Shown one piece after another: positions 1 to 7,592 of a DNA stretch of 64,000 bases. Position 1 is the first letter of the stretch, and each line of letters begins with the position of its first letter. The stretch lies in NCBI RefSeq assembly GCF_014200755.1, contig NZ_JACHCM010000003.1, forward strand, positions 672,706 through 736,705. The letters run 5' to 3'. The stretch comes from Rhodanobacter sp. ANJX3. Lineage in GTDB: Bacteria > Pseudomonadota > Gammaproteobacteria > Xanthomonadales > Rhodanobacteraceae. The notes under the pieces were generated by a model. That model saw only the letters and a list, made by a program, of their open reading frames with translations, did no database searches and was not told the DNA's origin. Position numbers and translations under genes: made by a program.

Positions 1-2
1 GC

Positions 3-218
3 GGCCGGCCCGGGCCGCAGGGACAACCGGCGGGGTCGTATGGCATGCCGCCATCAAATACAGGGCAATCCGCTCAGTCTGGATTCCAAGCCGGTAGCAG
101 TGGCTTCAACAACCCCGGCCTTGTCCAACCCCGTCAAACCGCTGCGACCGATTCCGGTGTCCGTACCAATCCACAGTTTGGCAATGCGCCTACAGCGCCG
201 CCATCATCCAACGGTTGA
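3..218 (+). CDS. C-terminal tail of an upstream protein (partial)
   Basis: An open frame enters from the left edge and runs 71 codons to a TGA at 216-218. The translated tail is low in complexity and rich in Gly, Pro, Gln, Ser and Asn, and ends in PPSSNG. The stop overlaps the Shine-Dalgarno sequence of the next gene, as expected inside an operon. Such tails occur at the C-termini of VirB6/TrbL-like T4SS membrane proteins and as disordered ends of XVIPCD effectors. With an X-T4SS effector downstream, either is conceivable, but no domain is visible in the window. The identity is inferred only from composition and context. Confidence 0.45.
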   Translation, partial: GRPGPQGQPAGSYGMPPSNTGQSAQSGFQAGSSGFNNPGLVQPRQTAATDSGVRTNPQFGNAPTAPPSSNG

Positions 219-229
219 AGGAGCGAGCC

Positions 230-763
230 ATGAATCATTGCACTGTCAAAGCATGGAGTCTCCTTGCTCTGCTGTTTTTGGTGTCATCGCCGATCAAGGC
301 GCAGACACATCCGTGCGGAGCGGGCCCAGGACCAGGCGAGGTGCAGGTCGGCGAATCTCCGGGCGGCAATGGTCTAGCGCCCACGCCTATGTGTAATTGG
401 ACGAACGGCAATCAGTCCCAAGGACCGCTACGGCCGCCTATGCACTGGACTACTCAGTGGGGGGCGATTGCGACAGACGGCGCTAAAGGTATTCTTGGAG
501 CTGTTACCAACTTAGCCGGCAAGGATTTAGCGCAACAATCTGCATTGGCTGAATGTCAGGCAAAAGGTGGATTGCAGTGCAAGATCCAAATAGCTTACGA
601 CAATGAATGCGCCGCTATGGTGGTAGGCGATAATGGATTCAATGCTAATGCTGCAGCATCTGTTGATAAAGCCATTGAATTGGCCATGAAAACATGCACT
701 GCTAACACAGCTAATTGCCACGTCTATTACTCAGCATGCAGTAAACCGTTGTTGGTCCAATAG
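230..763 (+). CDS. Secreted DUF4189 domain protein
   Basis: The protein has 177 residues. The ATG at 230 was chosen because a GAAGGAG motif lies about 6 bases upstream; a TTG at 215 in the same frame is less likely. An N-terminal signal peptide ends near SSPIKAQ, so the product is probably periplasmic or secreted. The second half (about residues 70-177) fits DUF4189: it begins with WGAIATD, has paired cysteines in AECQAKGGLQC, and then NECAAMV and YSACSK. The molecular role of DUF4189 is not established. The gene directly follows the repeat-rich tail and precedes a decayed copy of itself and an X-T4SS effector pair, so a role in the same secretion or immunity locus is possible but unproven. 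Confidence 0.75.
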   Translation: MNHCTVKAWSLLALLFLVSSPIKAQTHPCGAGPGPGEVQVGESPGGNGLAPTPMCNWTNGNQSQGPLRPPMHWTTQWGAIATDGAKGILGAVTNLAGKDLAQQSALAECQAKGGLQCKIQIAYDNECAAMVVGDNGFNANAAASVDKAIELAMKTCTANTANCHVYYSACSKPLLVQ

Positions 764-877
764 GTCAATGATCTTCATCTCAGCCATAGATTCTGGCGTC
801 GATATCAACCCGCTATTTGACATTTAGCCTGAAAGACCGCCAACTTCAAGCGCCGTAGAGTCCGCCCGAATGCTGGC

Positions 878-1069
878 ATGATCATTGGCTTGCTATTCTC
901 AGAATTACAAAAAGACGCCCTCGGTGCAGTCAGAGATTTAGCAAGCCCAGACAGCGCGAAAAACGCAGTGATGGCGGATTGCCAATCGATAAATGGATTG
1001 ACTTGCAAGGTTGAACTCTTTTATCGCAATGCGCTGCAATGCTTGTTAGTCCAAAGAGATACAATGTAA
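878..1069 (+). pseudogene. Decayed second copy of the DUF4189 gene
   Basis: A 63-codon frame contains LGAVRDLASPDSAKNAVMAD followed by CQSINGLTCKVELFY. This matches LGAVTNLAGKDLAQQSALAE and CQAKGGLQCKIQIAY in the intact neighbour at 230-763. The signal peptide is missing, and the copy ends 7 residues after a degenerate LQCLLV where the intact protein has ECAAMV and about 45 more residues. I read it as the relic of a tandem duplication. No ribosome-binding site precedes it. The flanking bases 764-877 and 1070-1266 show no other gene. Confidence 0.65.
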
Positions 1070-1266
1070 TCCTTGGAGCAAACTTAGATAAAGCGGCCTC
1101 AGCTCGGATCAGCTATCGGTGCGGATTGCCATAGGCTTAGCATAACGTTCAACGGCGTCAAGCAGCGTCCAAAAATCGCGATCATTGGCCTGTCCTTTAA
1201 CGCGTCAGGCAATACCGCGTGCCATGATCGACGATACCAAACAAAAATGTAGCTGGTACTTTGCTG

Positions 1267-1923
1267 ATGAAAAACACTTTAGCATTTGCATTGATTTTAT
1301 TTTTAGCGCTTGCATGTGTGATGCCGTGCGTCAGCCGTGCCAATCCTGCTCCAACGGACCAACAAGCTACCCCCGCGGCGTTAACCCGTAATCCTTATAG
1401 CCAGACACCATCGCAGCATTCCGCCAGCCTGAAACTTCCCGATCACTTTACGCCCTACACCTCCGAGCCAATCGGCGACAATCGCATCTGCGTTGCTGGC
1501 CGCACCACCAACGCAGATGGCATGAATCAAAAGCCAGTGGCTTACGTAGGCGAGCAAGCCAGTAAACGCGTACTCTGGATCGCGCGACTCGATATGCCCG
1601 CGGACATGTATCAAAGCCGCGCCACGCACTGCGCCCGCCACGGTGACTCGCTATACATCCTGCTGCAGTCCGATACGCAATCGGAGCAGACCTTGTCGCA
1701 GACCCTGCTGCGCGTGGTAAAGCTCAATGCGGCAAGCGGAGCCATGCAACTTCAACAGGATGTCGATGTGCCGTCCGCGTATTCCGTCTGGGTCGACGAA
1801 GGCGCAAACCATTTTGCTTGGAATGGTGACCGTCTTGTTATCACGGGCCACGATTTGCTCGATGCCGATCATGCTCACCAAGCAGCTTTTACGCTGCGTT
1901 TGAACGACAACCTCAAACCTTGA
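1267..1923 (+). CDS. Putative T4SS effector immunity protein (X-Tfi)
   Basis: A 218-residue protein with a clear signal peptide: MKN, a long hydrophobic stretch, then cleavage probably after VSRA. It should therefore reach the periplasm. The mature part contains NRICVAGRTTNADG, ASKRVLWIARLD and VWVDEGANHFAW, which may be beta-propeller-like or beta-rich. I do not recognise a named family. It ends 13 bases before the start of a cell-wall-degrading XVIPCD effector, and its stop overlaps that gene's Shine-Dalgarno. This is the usual arrangement for an X-Tfi, which protects the producer and its kin from the effector. The ATG at 1267 is chosen for the signal peptide; no good Shine-Dalgarno precedes it. 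The role is inferred from context. A frameshifted relic of the same gene lies at 5135-5335. Confidence 0.65.
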   Translation: MKNTLAFALILFLALACVMPCVSRANPAPTDQQATPAALTRNPYSQTPSQHSASLKLPDHFTPYTSEPIGDNRICVAGRTTNADGMNQKPVAYVGEQASKRVLWIARLDMPADMYQSRATHCARHGDSLYILLQSDTQSEQTLSQTLLRVVKLNAASGAMQLQQDVDVPSAYSVWVDEGANHFAWNGDRLVITGHDLLDADHAHQAAFTLRLNDNLKP

Positions 1924-1936
1924 AAGGAGTCACGGC

Positions 1937-3133
1937 ATGAATGACAAAGAGCAATTCATCGCGAATATGTATCCAGCGGCGGCCAAGGTTTCGCAGGAAA
2001 CCGGCATGTCCAAAGAGCTGATCCTCGCGCAGGCGGCGCTGGAGACGGGCTGGGGCGAAAAGGTGCTGCCGGGCACCAACAATATTTTCAACATCAAGGC
2101 ATCGCCGGATTGGCATGGCCCGACCAAAACCTTCTTGGTACCGGAGTTCGAGCACGGCAAAAGGGTGATGGTAAACGCGGAATTTCGTGTCTACGGTTCG
2201 GTCGAGGAATCGCTAAACGACCGAGTAAAATTTTTGCAGGAAAACCCGCGCTATGCCAAAAGCGGCTTGTTCGATCCAGGCACCAAAGGCAATCTCGAAA
2301 AAGAAGCTAACGCGCTGCAAAAAGCCGGCTATGCGACCGATCCGAAGTATGCCGAGCAGCTGGCCGCCGTCTATAGCGGCTCAACCATGCAGCGGGCCGT
2401 CAAGCGAGCACAAGAGCAGTCGGCCGCTCCGGAACATCGCCAGACTACGCCCGCCAACCGCGCAAATACGGCATTCCACGATGCGGCGCCGGTACATGGA
2501 CAAGGCGATAACAGCGCCGCCATGCGCCAGCTGCAAACGGACTTGAATCACCTCGGCTACACCGACGCCAAGGGAAAGCCGTTGAAGGCCGATGGCGATT
2601 TTGGCCCGGCCACGCAGGCGGCAGTGGAAGCGTTTCAGCGCCATCACCATCTAACCGTGGACGGCAAGGTCGGGCCGAAGACGCAGGAAGCTTTGCACAC
2701 CGAGTTGCAGACACGATCTGCGCACGTCAAAGCCACGTCACCGGGTCTCGACAATCCCAAAAACCCCGATCACGCGCTCTACGAACAAGCGCTGGCCGGC
2801 GTGCGCCAGCTCGATGTCCAGGCCGGCCGTACCTCTGACCAGCACAGCGCCAATCTCGCTGCCGCGCTGGTGGTGGAGGCCAAGAAGGAGGGAATGACCC
2901 GCATCGATCATGTTGCGCTCAGCACCGACGGCGGATCGCGCGTGTTCGCCGTGCAGACCGACGCATCCGTACACAAGTACGCTGAAGTACCTACGCTGCC
3001 CTCACTCAATACGCCGATCGACAAGAGCAGCGCGGCGGTGCAACTGCTGACTCAGCAGCAGGCGCAGGTGCAACCGGCGACTCCGCCACAGCCCCCCGCA
3101 CCGGCGCAGGCCACCCCGGGTATGTCGCGGTAA
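1937..3133 (+). CDS. X-T4SS antibacterial effector: glucosaminidase + PG-binding + XVIPCD
   Basis: A 398-residue protein preceded by AAAGGAG 8 bases before the ATG. Residues 5-150 resemble the FlgJ/GH73 glucosaminidase fold, with AQAALETGWG carrying the likely catalytic Glu36, then NNIFNIKA and FRVYGS. Residues 192-254 form a PG_binding_1 domain (AMRQLQTDLNHLGY, ADGDFGPATQ, VDGKVGPKTQ). Residues 270-365 match the XVIPCD signal recognised by VirD4 in Xanthomonadales T4SSs: NPDHALYEQAL, TRIDHVALS and VFAVQ, followed by a Gln/Pro-rich tail. There is no signal peptide, as expected for a T4SS substrate. Known X-Tfes of this build cut the peptidoglycan of rival bacteria. The upstream gene is the candidate immunity partner. 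The T4SS itself is not in the window. Confidence 0.85.
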   Translation: MNDKEQFIANMYPAAAKVSQETGMSKELILAQAALETGWGEKVLPGTNNIFNIKASPDWHGPTKTFLVPEFEHGKRVMVNAEFRVYGSVEESLNDRVKFLQENPRYAKSGLFDPGTKGNLEKEANALQKAGYATDPKYAEQLAAVYSGSTMQRAVKRAQEQSAAPEHRQTTPANRANTAFHDAAPVHGQGDNSAAMRQLQTDLNHLGYTDAKGKPLKADGDFGPATQAAVEAFQRHHHLTVDGKVGPKTQEALHTELQTRSAHVKATSPGLDNPKNPDHALYEQALAGVRQLDVQAGRTSDQHSANLAAALVVEAKKEGMTRIDHVALSTDGGSRVFAVQTDASVHKYAEVPTLPSLNTPIDKSSAAVQLLTQQQAQVQPATPPQPPAPAQATPGMSR

Positions 3134-3178
3134 GCCGGGTCGCCATGCATACGATCGTGCCGCCACGGATCCGTTGCA

Positions 3179-3218
3179 GAAAGATCGGCCATGCGCGCAG
3201 GCGCATGGCCGATCTTTC
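3179..3218 (+). terminator. Perfect 18-bp hairpin after the effector gene
   Basis: An 18-base arm (3179-3196) and its exact reverse complement (3201-3218) enclose a GCAG loop, 45 bases past the effector stop. The stem is unusually long and perfect. The following bases are TCGCTG rather than a T-run, so it is at best an atypical intrinsic terminator. It could also be an RNA-stabilising structure or a remnant of a mobile-element end. Confidence 0.5.
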
Positions 3219-4085
3219 GCTGTGGTGGATCGTCCTCACCGGCGGCCGGTCGCTGCCTGACAATGGCCCGCTGATCCTGGGCTATCGCCTCGTCACCGGC
3301 CAGGCGTTTATCCCTTTTCCGGGACGCGATTCGATGATCGGCTTTACGGTCAACATGGCGCGTATCGGATTCATCGTGACGGTAGCCACCGGCATGAGGA
3401 GAAGGATTATGGCAAAACCCGAACGGCATCTCGGTCACTACACTGAAGACTGGCGCCACCGCTTACTACCACCAACGATCCCATCGCTCACTCGGCGGAC
3501 TCTCGCCTGTCGCCTACGCCATGGCATCATCAACTGACCCCTACTTCCGGGCGACTCGGAAGAACGAGAAAGCTTCAGGCGCTTCAGAACGGGACCCAAT
3601 ATGCCAAACGAGCTTAGCGCCGGACGAGCCGCGTTGAGTGATCGCATATCAAAAATGGGGATAACCACGTTTTTAGGAATTATGTGTAACTGTTTGAACA
3701 GCAACCGATTTCAACGGGATGCGCCAAGCAATATCAATTTCGCCGGGTGAGCGGACAGGCAGCTGTCACACTGGACATGAATAATAAATTGCAGGGTATA
3801 GCAGTTAAATACACGCATCCCTCGTATCGAGTGAGGACATATACTTATTGGAGGGGGCGGTAAGCTGATTCGACGAACGGGCACAGCTCAAAATTTGCGA
3901 GGCCAATAAAAACAATGCAGAATCGCAAGGACTTACCGTACAGTTTGGTAGTTGGGGTTTTGCATTCCATGATGCCGAAAGGCTTCCGTGCATCCGCATC
4001 TAGTCGCGTTAGTGAGAGAAGAGCCAAAAATTCAACCTGACCGTTACGGGTAACGGGTACCTCGAGCAAACAACAAGGAACAGTT
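3219..4085 (+). other. Gap without a supportable gene
   Basis: Several short frames cross this stretch. They are a plus-strand frame through the hairpin to 3537, a 49-codon frame at 3601-3750, and minus-strand frames around 3805-4111. None has a good ribosome-binding site or a recognisable domain. Base composition is lower in G+C than the housekeeping part of the window. It is most likely decayed accessory DNA. Confidence 0.5.
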
Positions 4086-4259
4086 ATGCCGCATAACCTG
4101 AGTTCCGTCACCTTCGGTAAAAATCAGTCAACCGCAATCGATGCTGTAACGGATGCGTTGGAAGAAAACATCACTGGACTGATTGCGTTAGACGCGCACG
4201 AACGCTGTGTGCGGGTAAAAACGGACGACCCGTCAAAGGCGTTTGCTCGCCATGTTTAG
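4086..4259 (+). CDS. Small hypothetical protein upstream of TrbM-like gene
   Basis: This ORF encodes 57 residues, starting MPHNLSSVTFG and ending KAFARHV. An AAGGA motif lies 6 bases before the ATG. The product is soluble and acidic in its middle part (ALEENITGLIALDAHERC), with no signal peptide or membrane segment. It ends 40 bases before the start of the TrbM-like gene and may be co-transcribed with it. I do not recognise a family. The good ribosome-binding site and the spacing to the next gene are the only support. Confidence 0.45.
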   Translation: MPHNLSSVTFGKNQSTAIDAVTDALEENITGLIALDAHERCVRVKTDDPSKAFARHV

Positions 4260-4299
4260 CCAGATTGCCCAGCCAATATTGCCAAATCGGAGATTTGCC

Positions 4300-4641
4300 A
4301 TGAAGCCACGTACCCTCGCCGCCATCCTCGTATTGGGCTTGGCTGCATGTTTCACATCGGCCCAGGCTCAAGTGATCCCACTACCCTGTACGGTCCTCAT
4401 GTGTATGGCCGGCACCTCCGGTTTCGGCATCAGCGCCGCTGATCCCGCCTGCACCGTTCCCATCGCTTACTGGTATCTGCCTGATGGCACCGGCCTGGCA
4501 GTTTATGACCCTTATTTTGACTCTGTCGACAGCTACAACGTGCGATTGGCTTTCCTGAACACCTGTGTCCCGGGCGCAGCCGCCAACCCCGGCGTTATCG
4601 CCACTATCATGGCCAAACACGGGTATGCCGCTACGCCGTAG
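4300..4641 (+). CDS. Small secreted TrbM/KikA-like protein
   Basis: A 113-residue product starting at the ATG at 4300, with GGAG 7 bases upstream. A signal peptide of about 24 residues ends in SAQAQ. The mature protein has four cysteines in the pattern LPCTVLMCMAG, DPACTVPIAYW and RLAFLNTCVPG. This spacing recalls the TrbM/KikA/MpfK family, periplasmic accessory proteins of conjugative T4SSs with conserved cysteines and a similar FLN-x-C motif. The match was made by eye and is moderate. A T4SS-related role fits the XVIPCD effector nearby. The cysteines suggest disulphides in the periplasm. Confidence 0.5.
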   Translation: MKPRTLAAILVLGLAACFTSAQAQVIPLPCTVLMCMAGTSGFGISAADPACTVPIAYWYLPDGTGLAVYDPYFDSVDSYNVRLAFLNTCVPGAAANPGVIATIMAKHGYAATP

Positions 4642-5134
4642 ACCGTTGCAATGAGGAAATCCTTGCCTTTCGATCGAAAGCGCCATCGCCGGTATGCCGC
4701 TCACTGTCCGGGCGGCATACCACCTTGATATGGCGTCGAGATTTTTCGACGTATCGCTTGAAGGCGACAGTATTTATAAAAAACCGGCGCTACGCCGAAT
4801 CGGGAGCAACATTTGGGCAGCGCTAGCAAGCGTCGATCCTTTGACGGACGTCCGCACACGCACGGCCTTGAAGATAACGGTGCGAATTAATCCGTCTGTG
4901 CGAGTTCGAAAAATGCGGTAAATCCATCGGTATGCGATAAGCCCGCCATGTGCGCTCGTTTTGTCCATACCCATTACCTCAGCATGCAGTTCGTTACGAA
5001 ACATTACCAGCGACTGCCTCGCTCTTGCCTTTAACTTTTACTTACTTCTACCCTGCACCAGCCAAGCAGATTCCATTCCGGCGGATCAGTAAGCCAACCA
5101 CACCGCGTTAGTCAGCAATCCTTTCAGTGGAAGG
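4642..5134 (+). other. Gap without a supportable gene
   Basis: About 490 bases of lower-G+C sequence between the TrbM-like gene and the immunity-gene fossil. Short frames exist (for example 4694-4921), but none has a recognisable domain or ribosome-binding site. I see no repeat or terminator here. Confidence 0.45.
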
Positions 5135-5335
5135 CCTTTGATGGAGTCTGCGAGACTGAAACTCACGGATCATTTACGGCGCATGCTTCCCAGACCATCG
5201 GCGAGAGCCGACTCTGCGTTGCTGACCGAACCACTGACAGAGACGGCATAATCAAAAACCAGTGGCCTACATCATCGAGCAGGCTAGCAAACGCATACTC
5301 TGGATTTTGCGACTCGATATACCCGACAGTGGCTC
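5135..5335 (+). pseudogene. Frameshifted fossil of the X-Tfi immunity gene
   Basis: This stretch aligns base by base with 1410-1605 of the putative immunity gene. The match CTGAAACT...GATCA.TTTACG, a core coding for RLCVADRTTDRDG and then VAYIIEQASKRILWILRLDI parallel RICVAGRTTNADG and VAYVGEQASKRVLWIARLDM. The copy has one single-base deletion near 5165-5185 and another near 5245-5265, so it cannot encode the full protein. A further deletion of some tens of bases seems to follow near 5335. No effector gene follows it. It is a dead duplicate or an orphan immunity relic. Confidence 0.8.
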
Positions 5336-5660
5336 GCTCTTTGATGGCTGTAGCCATGGTTTCGGTGAGCGCACCCCGGCTTCACGCCCGGCAATAGATC
5401 AACAGACGTCGAAGACGTTGGTGGCGCAACGGAAATTCTCTAGCGCGGCATGGGTACCGGTGATTTCCGGAGGCATTTGCTGCTCATTATTTTCGACGAA
5501 CTGCCGGGTCCGCCCACGTGCTAAAAACGCTGGGCGCGGGTTGCCCTCAATTGCTGCAGCCTCTACCCTTTGTCAGTAGCTGTGTGTCAATAGCTGTATG
5601 TCGACCTTCGCCGTAGCTTAAACAGATGTACTGAGGTCGGCCAGTCATTATGGGGAATCG
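5336..5660 (+). other. Gap upstream of the MFS gene
   Basis: This stretch may contain further eroded immunity-gene sequence just after 5335, but alignment is no longer convincing there. Otherwise I see no gene. The last bases supply a TGGGGAA ribosome-binding site for the transporter at 5661. Confidence 0.4.
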
Positions 5661-6950
5661 ATGAGTATCAAGTCGCGCCTGATCGCCATGAACTTTCTGC
5701 AGTTTTTCGTGTGGGGTTCGTGGCTGATCACGATTGGCGCCTATTGGTTTCAGAACCGGCATTGGTCGGGCGCACAATTCGGGGCGATTTTTTCGACGAT
5801 GGGTATCGCTTCGCTGTTCATGCCGTCGCTGATGGGCATGGTGGCCGACAAATGGATCAATGCGGAAAAACTTTACGGCCTGCTTCACCTTGGCGGCGCA
5901 GCGGTGCTGTTTGCCACGCCGTTGATCGACAACCCGACGACGTTTTTCTGGGTGATGCTGCTCAACATGATGTGCTACATGCCGACGATATCGCTATCGA
6001 TCGCGGTGGCGTATTCCGCGCTGAAGGCTGAAGGGCGCGATGTGGTGATCGACTATCCGCCGATCCGCGTGTGGGGAACCATCGGTTTCATCGCGGCGCT
6101 GTGGGTGGTGAGCCTGCTGCATCTGGAAACGACGACCGGCCAGTTCTATGTCGCGTCGGGCGCGTCGCTGCTGCTGGGCGCGTATGCGTTCACCCTACCG
6201 CCGTGCCGACCCAAACTGGGCCAGCTGCGTGGCCGATCGATGCTGGATACGCTGGGGCTGACCTCGTTCAAGCTGTTCCGCGATCGCAAGATGGCGATCT
6301 TTTTTCTGTTCGCGATGCTGCTGGGTGCGGCGCTGCAGCTGACCAACGCCTATGGCGATACGTTTCTGCACGATTTCGCTACGGTGGACTCGTACAAGGG
6401 CACGATGGCTGTGCGCTATCCGGCGATCATCATGTCGATCTCGCAGGTGTCGGAAACGCTGTTCATTCTGGCTATTCCGTTTTTCCTGAAGCGCTTCGGC
6501 ATCAAGACGGTGATGCTGATCAGCATGCTGGCATGGACGCTGCGCTTCGGGCTTTTCGCCTACGGCAATCCCGGTCCGCAGCTGTGGATGATCGTGCTGT
6601 CGTGCATCGTCTACGGCATGGCGTTCGACTTCTTCAATATTTCCGGCTCGCTGTTCGTCGAGGGACAGAGCGATCCGGCGATACGCGCCAGCGCGCAGGG
6701 CCTGTTCATGCTGATGACCAACGGCATCGGCGCCGTGCTGGGCAGTTCGCTCAGCGGCCTGATCATCGACGCCTGGTTTATCCGCGCGGATGGCAGCAAA
6801 GACTGGCACGGTATCTGGATCACGTTCGCGCTTTACGCGCTGGCCGTGGCGGTGCTGTTTTCGCTGCTCTTCAAGCACCGGCATGATCGCAACGCCGTGA
6901 TACATCCGCACGGCGCCCGGGATACCGCGACTGGCGCTATCGCCGACTGA
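5661..6950 (+). CDS. Nucleoside:H+ symporter-like MFS permease
   Basis: A 429-residue inner-membrane protein with about 12 hydrophobic segments. The start MSIKSRLIAMNFLQFFVWGSW and the phrases GMVADKWINAEK and IRVWGTIGFIAALW are typical of the NupG/XapB nucleoside:proton symporter family of MFS transporters. Family members import nucleosides using the proton gradient. The ATG has GGGGAA 5 bases upstream. The gene begins the conserved chromosome after the accessory region. It meets the convergent phosphatase gene with no base between the two stop codons. The exact substrate is not shown by the sequence. Confidence 0.8.
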   Translation: MSIKSRLIAMNFLQFFVWGSWLITIGAYWFQNRHWSGAQFGAIFSTMGIASLFMPSLMGMVADKWINAEKLYGLLHLGGAAVLFATPLIDNPTTFFWVMLLNMMCYMPTISLSIAVAYSALKAEGRDVVIDYPPIRVWGTIGFIAALWVVSLLHLETTTGQFYVASGASLLLGAYAFTLPPCRPKLGQLRGRSMLDTLGLTSFKLFRDRKMAIFFLFAMLLGAALQLTNAYGDTFLHDFATVDSYKGTMAVRYPAIIMSISQVSETLFILAIPFFLKRFGIKTVMLISMLAWTLRFGLFAYGNPGPQLWMIVLSCIVYGMAFDFFNISGSLFVEGQSDPAIRASAQGLFMLMTNGIGAVLGSSLSGLIIDAWFIRADGSKDWHGIWITFALYALAVAVLFSLLFKHRHDRNAVIHPHGARDTATGAIAD

Positions 6951-7565
6951 TCAGTCGCCAGGCAGCAGATGTTCCTGCACCAGATGGCTGCTCGACGGCA
7001 TCAGCTGGCCGCGATCGTCGAAACGCAGCACGATGAGCCAGTTGTAAACGTCGCCTGGCCATTTGTCCTTCCCGACCAGGGTTTTCAGATCGCCGCCGAA
7101 CGCGTCGATCAGGTTGCCCAACTCACCGTGATGCCAGGCGATAAGCACGACGGCGGCCTGGTTCTGCCGGCGCAAGGACTCGACGAGCTTGTCCACCTGC
7201 TTGTCGGCGAAAGGTTGCTCCAGCGGAAGCTGCAGACGCGCGGCAAGCGGCGTCAGCGTCAGCCGCGGGCGCTCGCTGTTCTTGCTGTCGCTGGTGGCAA
7301 TCAGGCGCTGCGGCTGCAGCGTCTGACCGTCGATGCGCAGCGGATCGAAATAATTTGCGTACGCTTCGGCGCGCTGCTCGCCCCGTGGCGTAAGCCCCCT
7401 GCTGTTCGGACCATCGCTCTGCTCGGGTTTTTCCGCGTGGCGGACGATCAGCACGATGACGTTGCGCAGACCGCGGGAGCTGTCGTCGGCCTCATGTTTT
7501 TGCGAATGGTGGGCCGAAGCCAGCGCGGGGAGTAGAAGCAACACGCAAAGGAATTTGCGCAGCAT
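6951..7565 (-). CDS. Secreted histidine phosphatase family protein
   Basis: A 204-residue protein with a signal peptide (cleavage near ALASAHH). The phosphoglycerate mutase-type signature RHAEK at residues 42-46 contains the catalytic His43. A second conserved region, LIAWHHGELG, supplies the other active-site His at 145 or 146. Family members remove phosphate from small molecules; the periplasmic location suggests a scavenging or signalling role. The gene starts 27 bases after the stop of the upstream diguanylate cyclase gene on the same strand and is probably co-transcribed with it. The substrate is unknown. Confidence 0.75.
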   Translation of the reverse strand: MLRKFLCVLLLLPALASAHHSQKHEADDSSRGLRNVIVLIVRHAEKPEQSDGPNSRGLTPRGEQRAEAYANYFDPLRIDGQTLQPQRLIATSDSKNSERPRLTLTPLAARLQLPLEQPFADKQVDKLVESLRRQNQAAVVLIAWHHGELGNLIDAFGGDLKTLVGKDKWPGDVYNWLIVLRFDDRGQLMPSSSHLVQEHLLPGD

Positions 7566-7592
7566 GATCGGGCGTCCGCAGAATGAAGGGCG

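Noticed and set aside
3145..3537. 130-codon plus-strand frame after the effector gene
   Set aside because: It runs through the perfect hairpin, lacks a ribosome-binding site and shows no domain; probably not a gene.
3601..3750. 49-codon plus-strand frame
   Set aside because: No ribosome-binding site and no protein-like features.
3845..4111. 88-codon minus-strand frame before the 57-residue ORF
   Set aside because: No ribosome-binding site or family was seen, and it overlaps the better-supported small plus-strand ORF.
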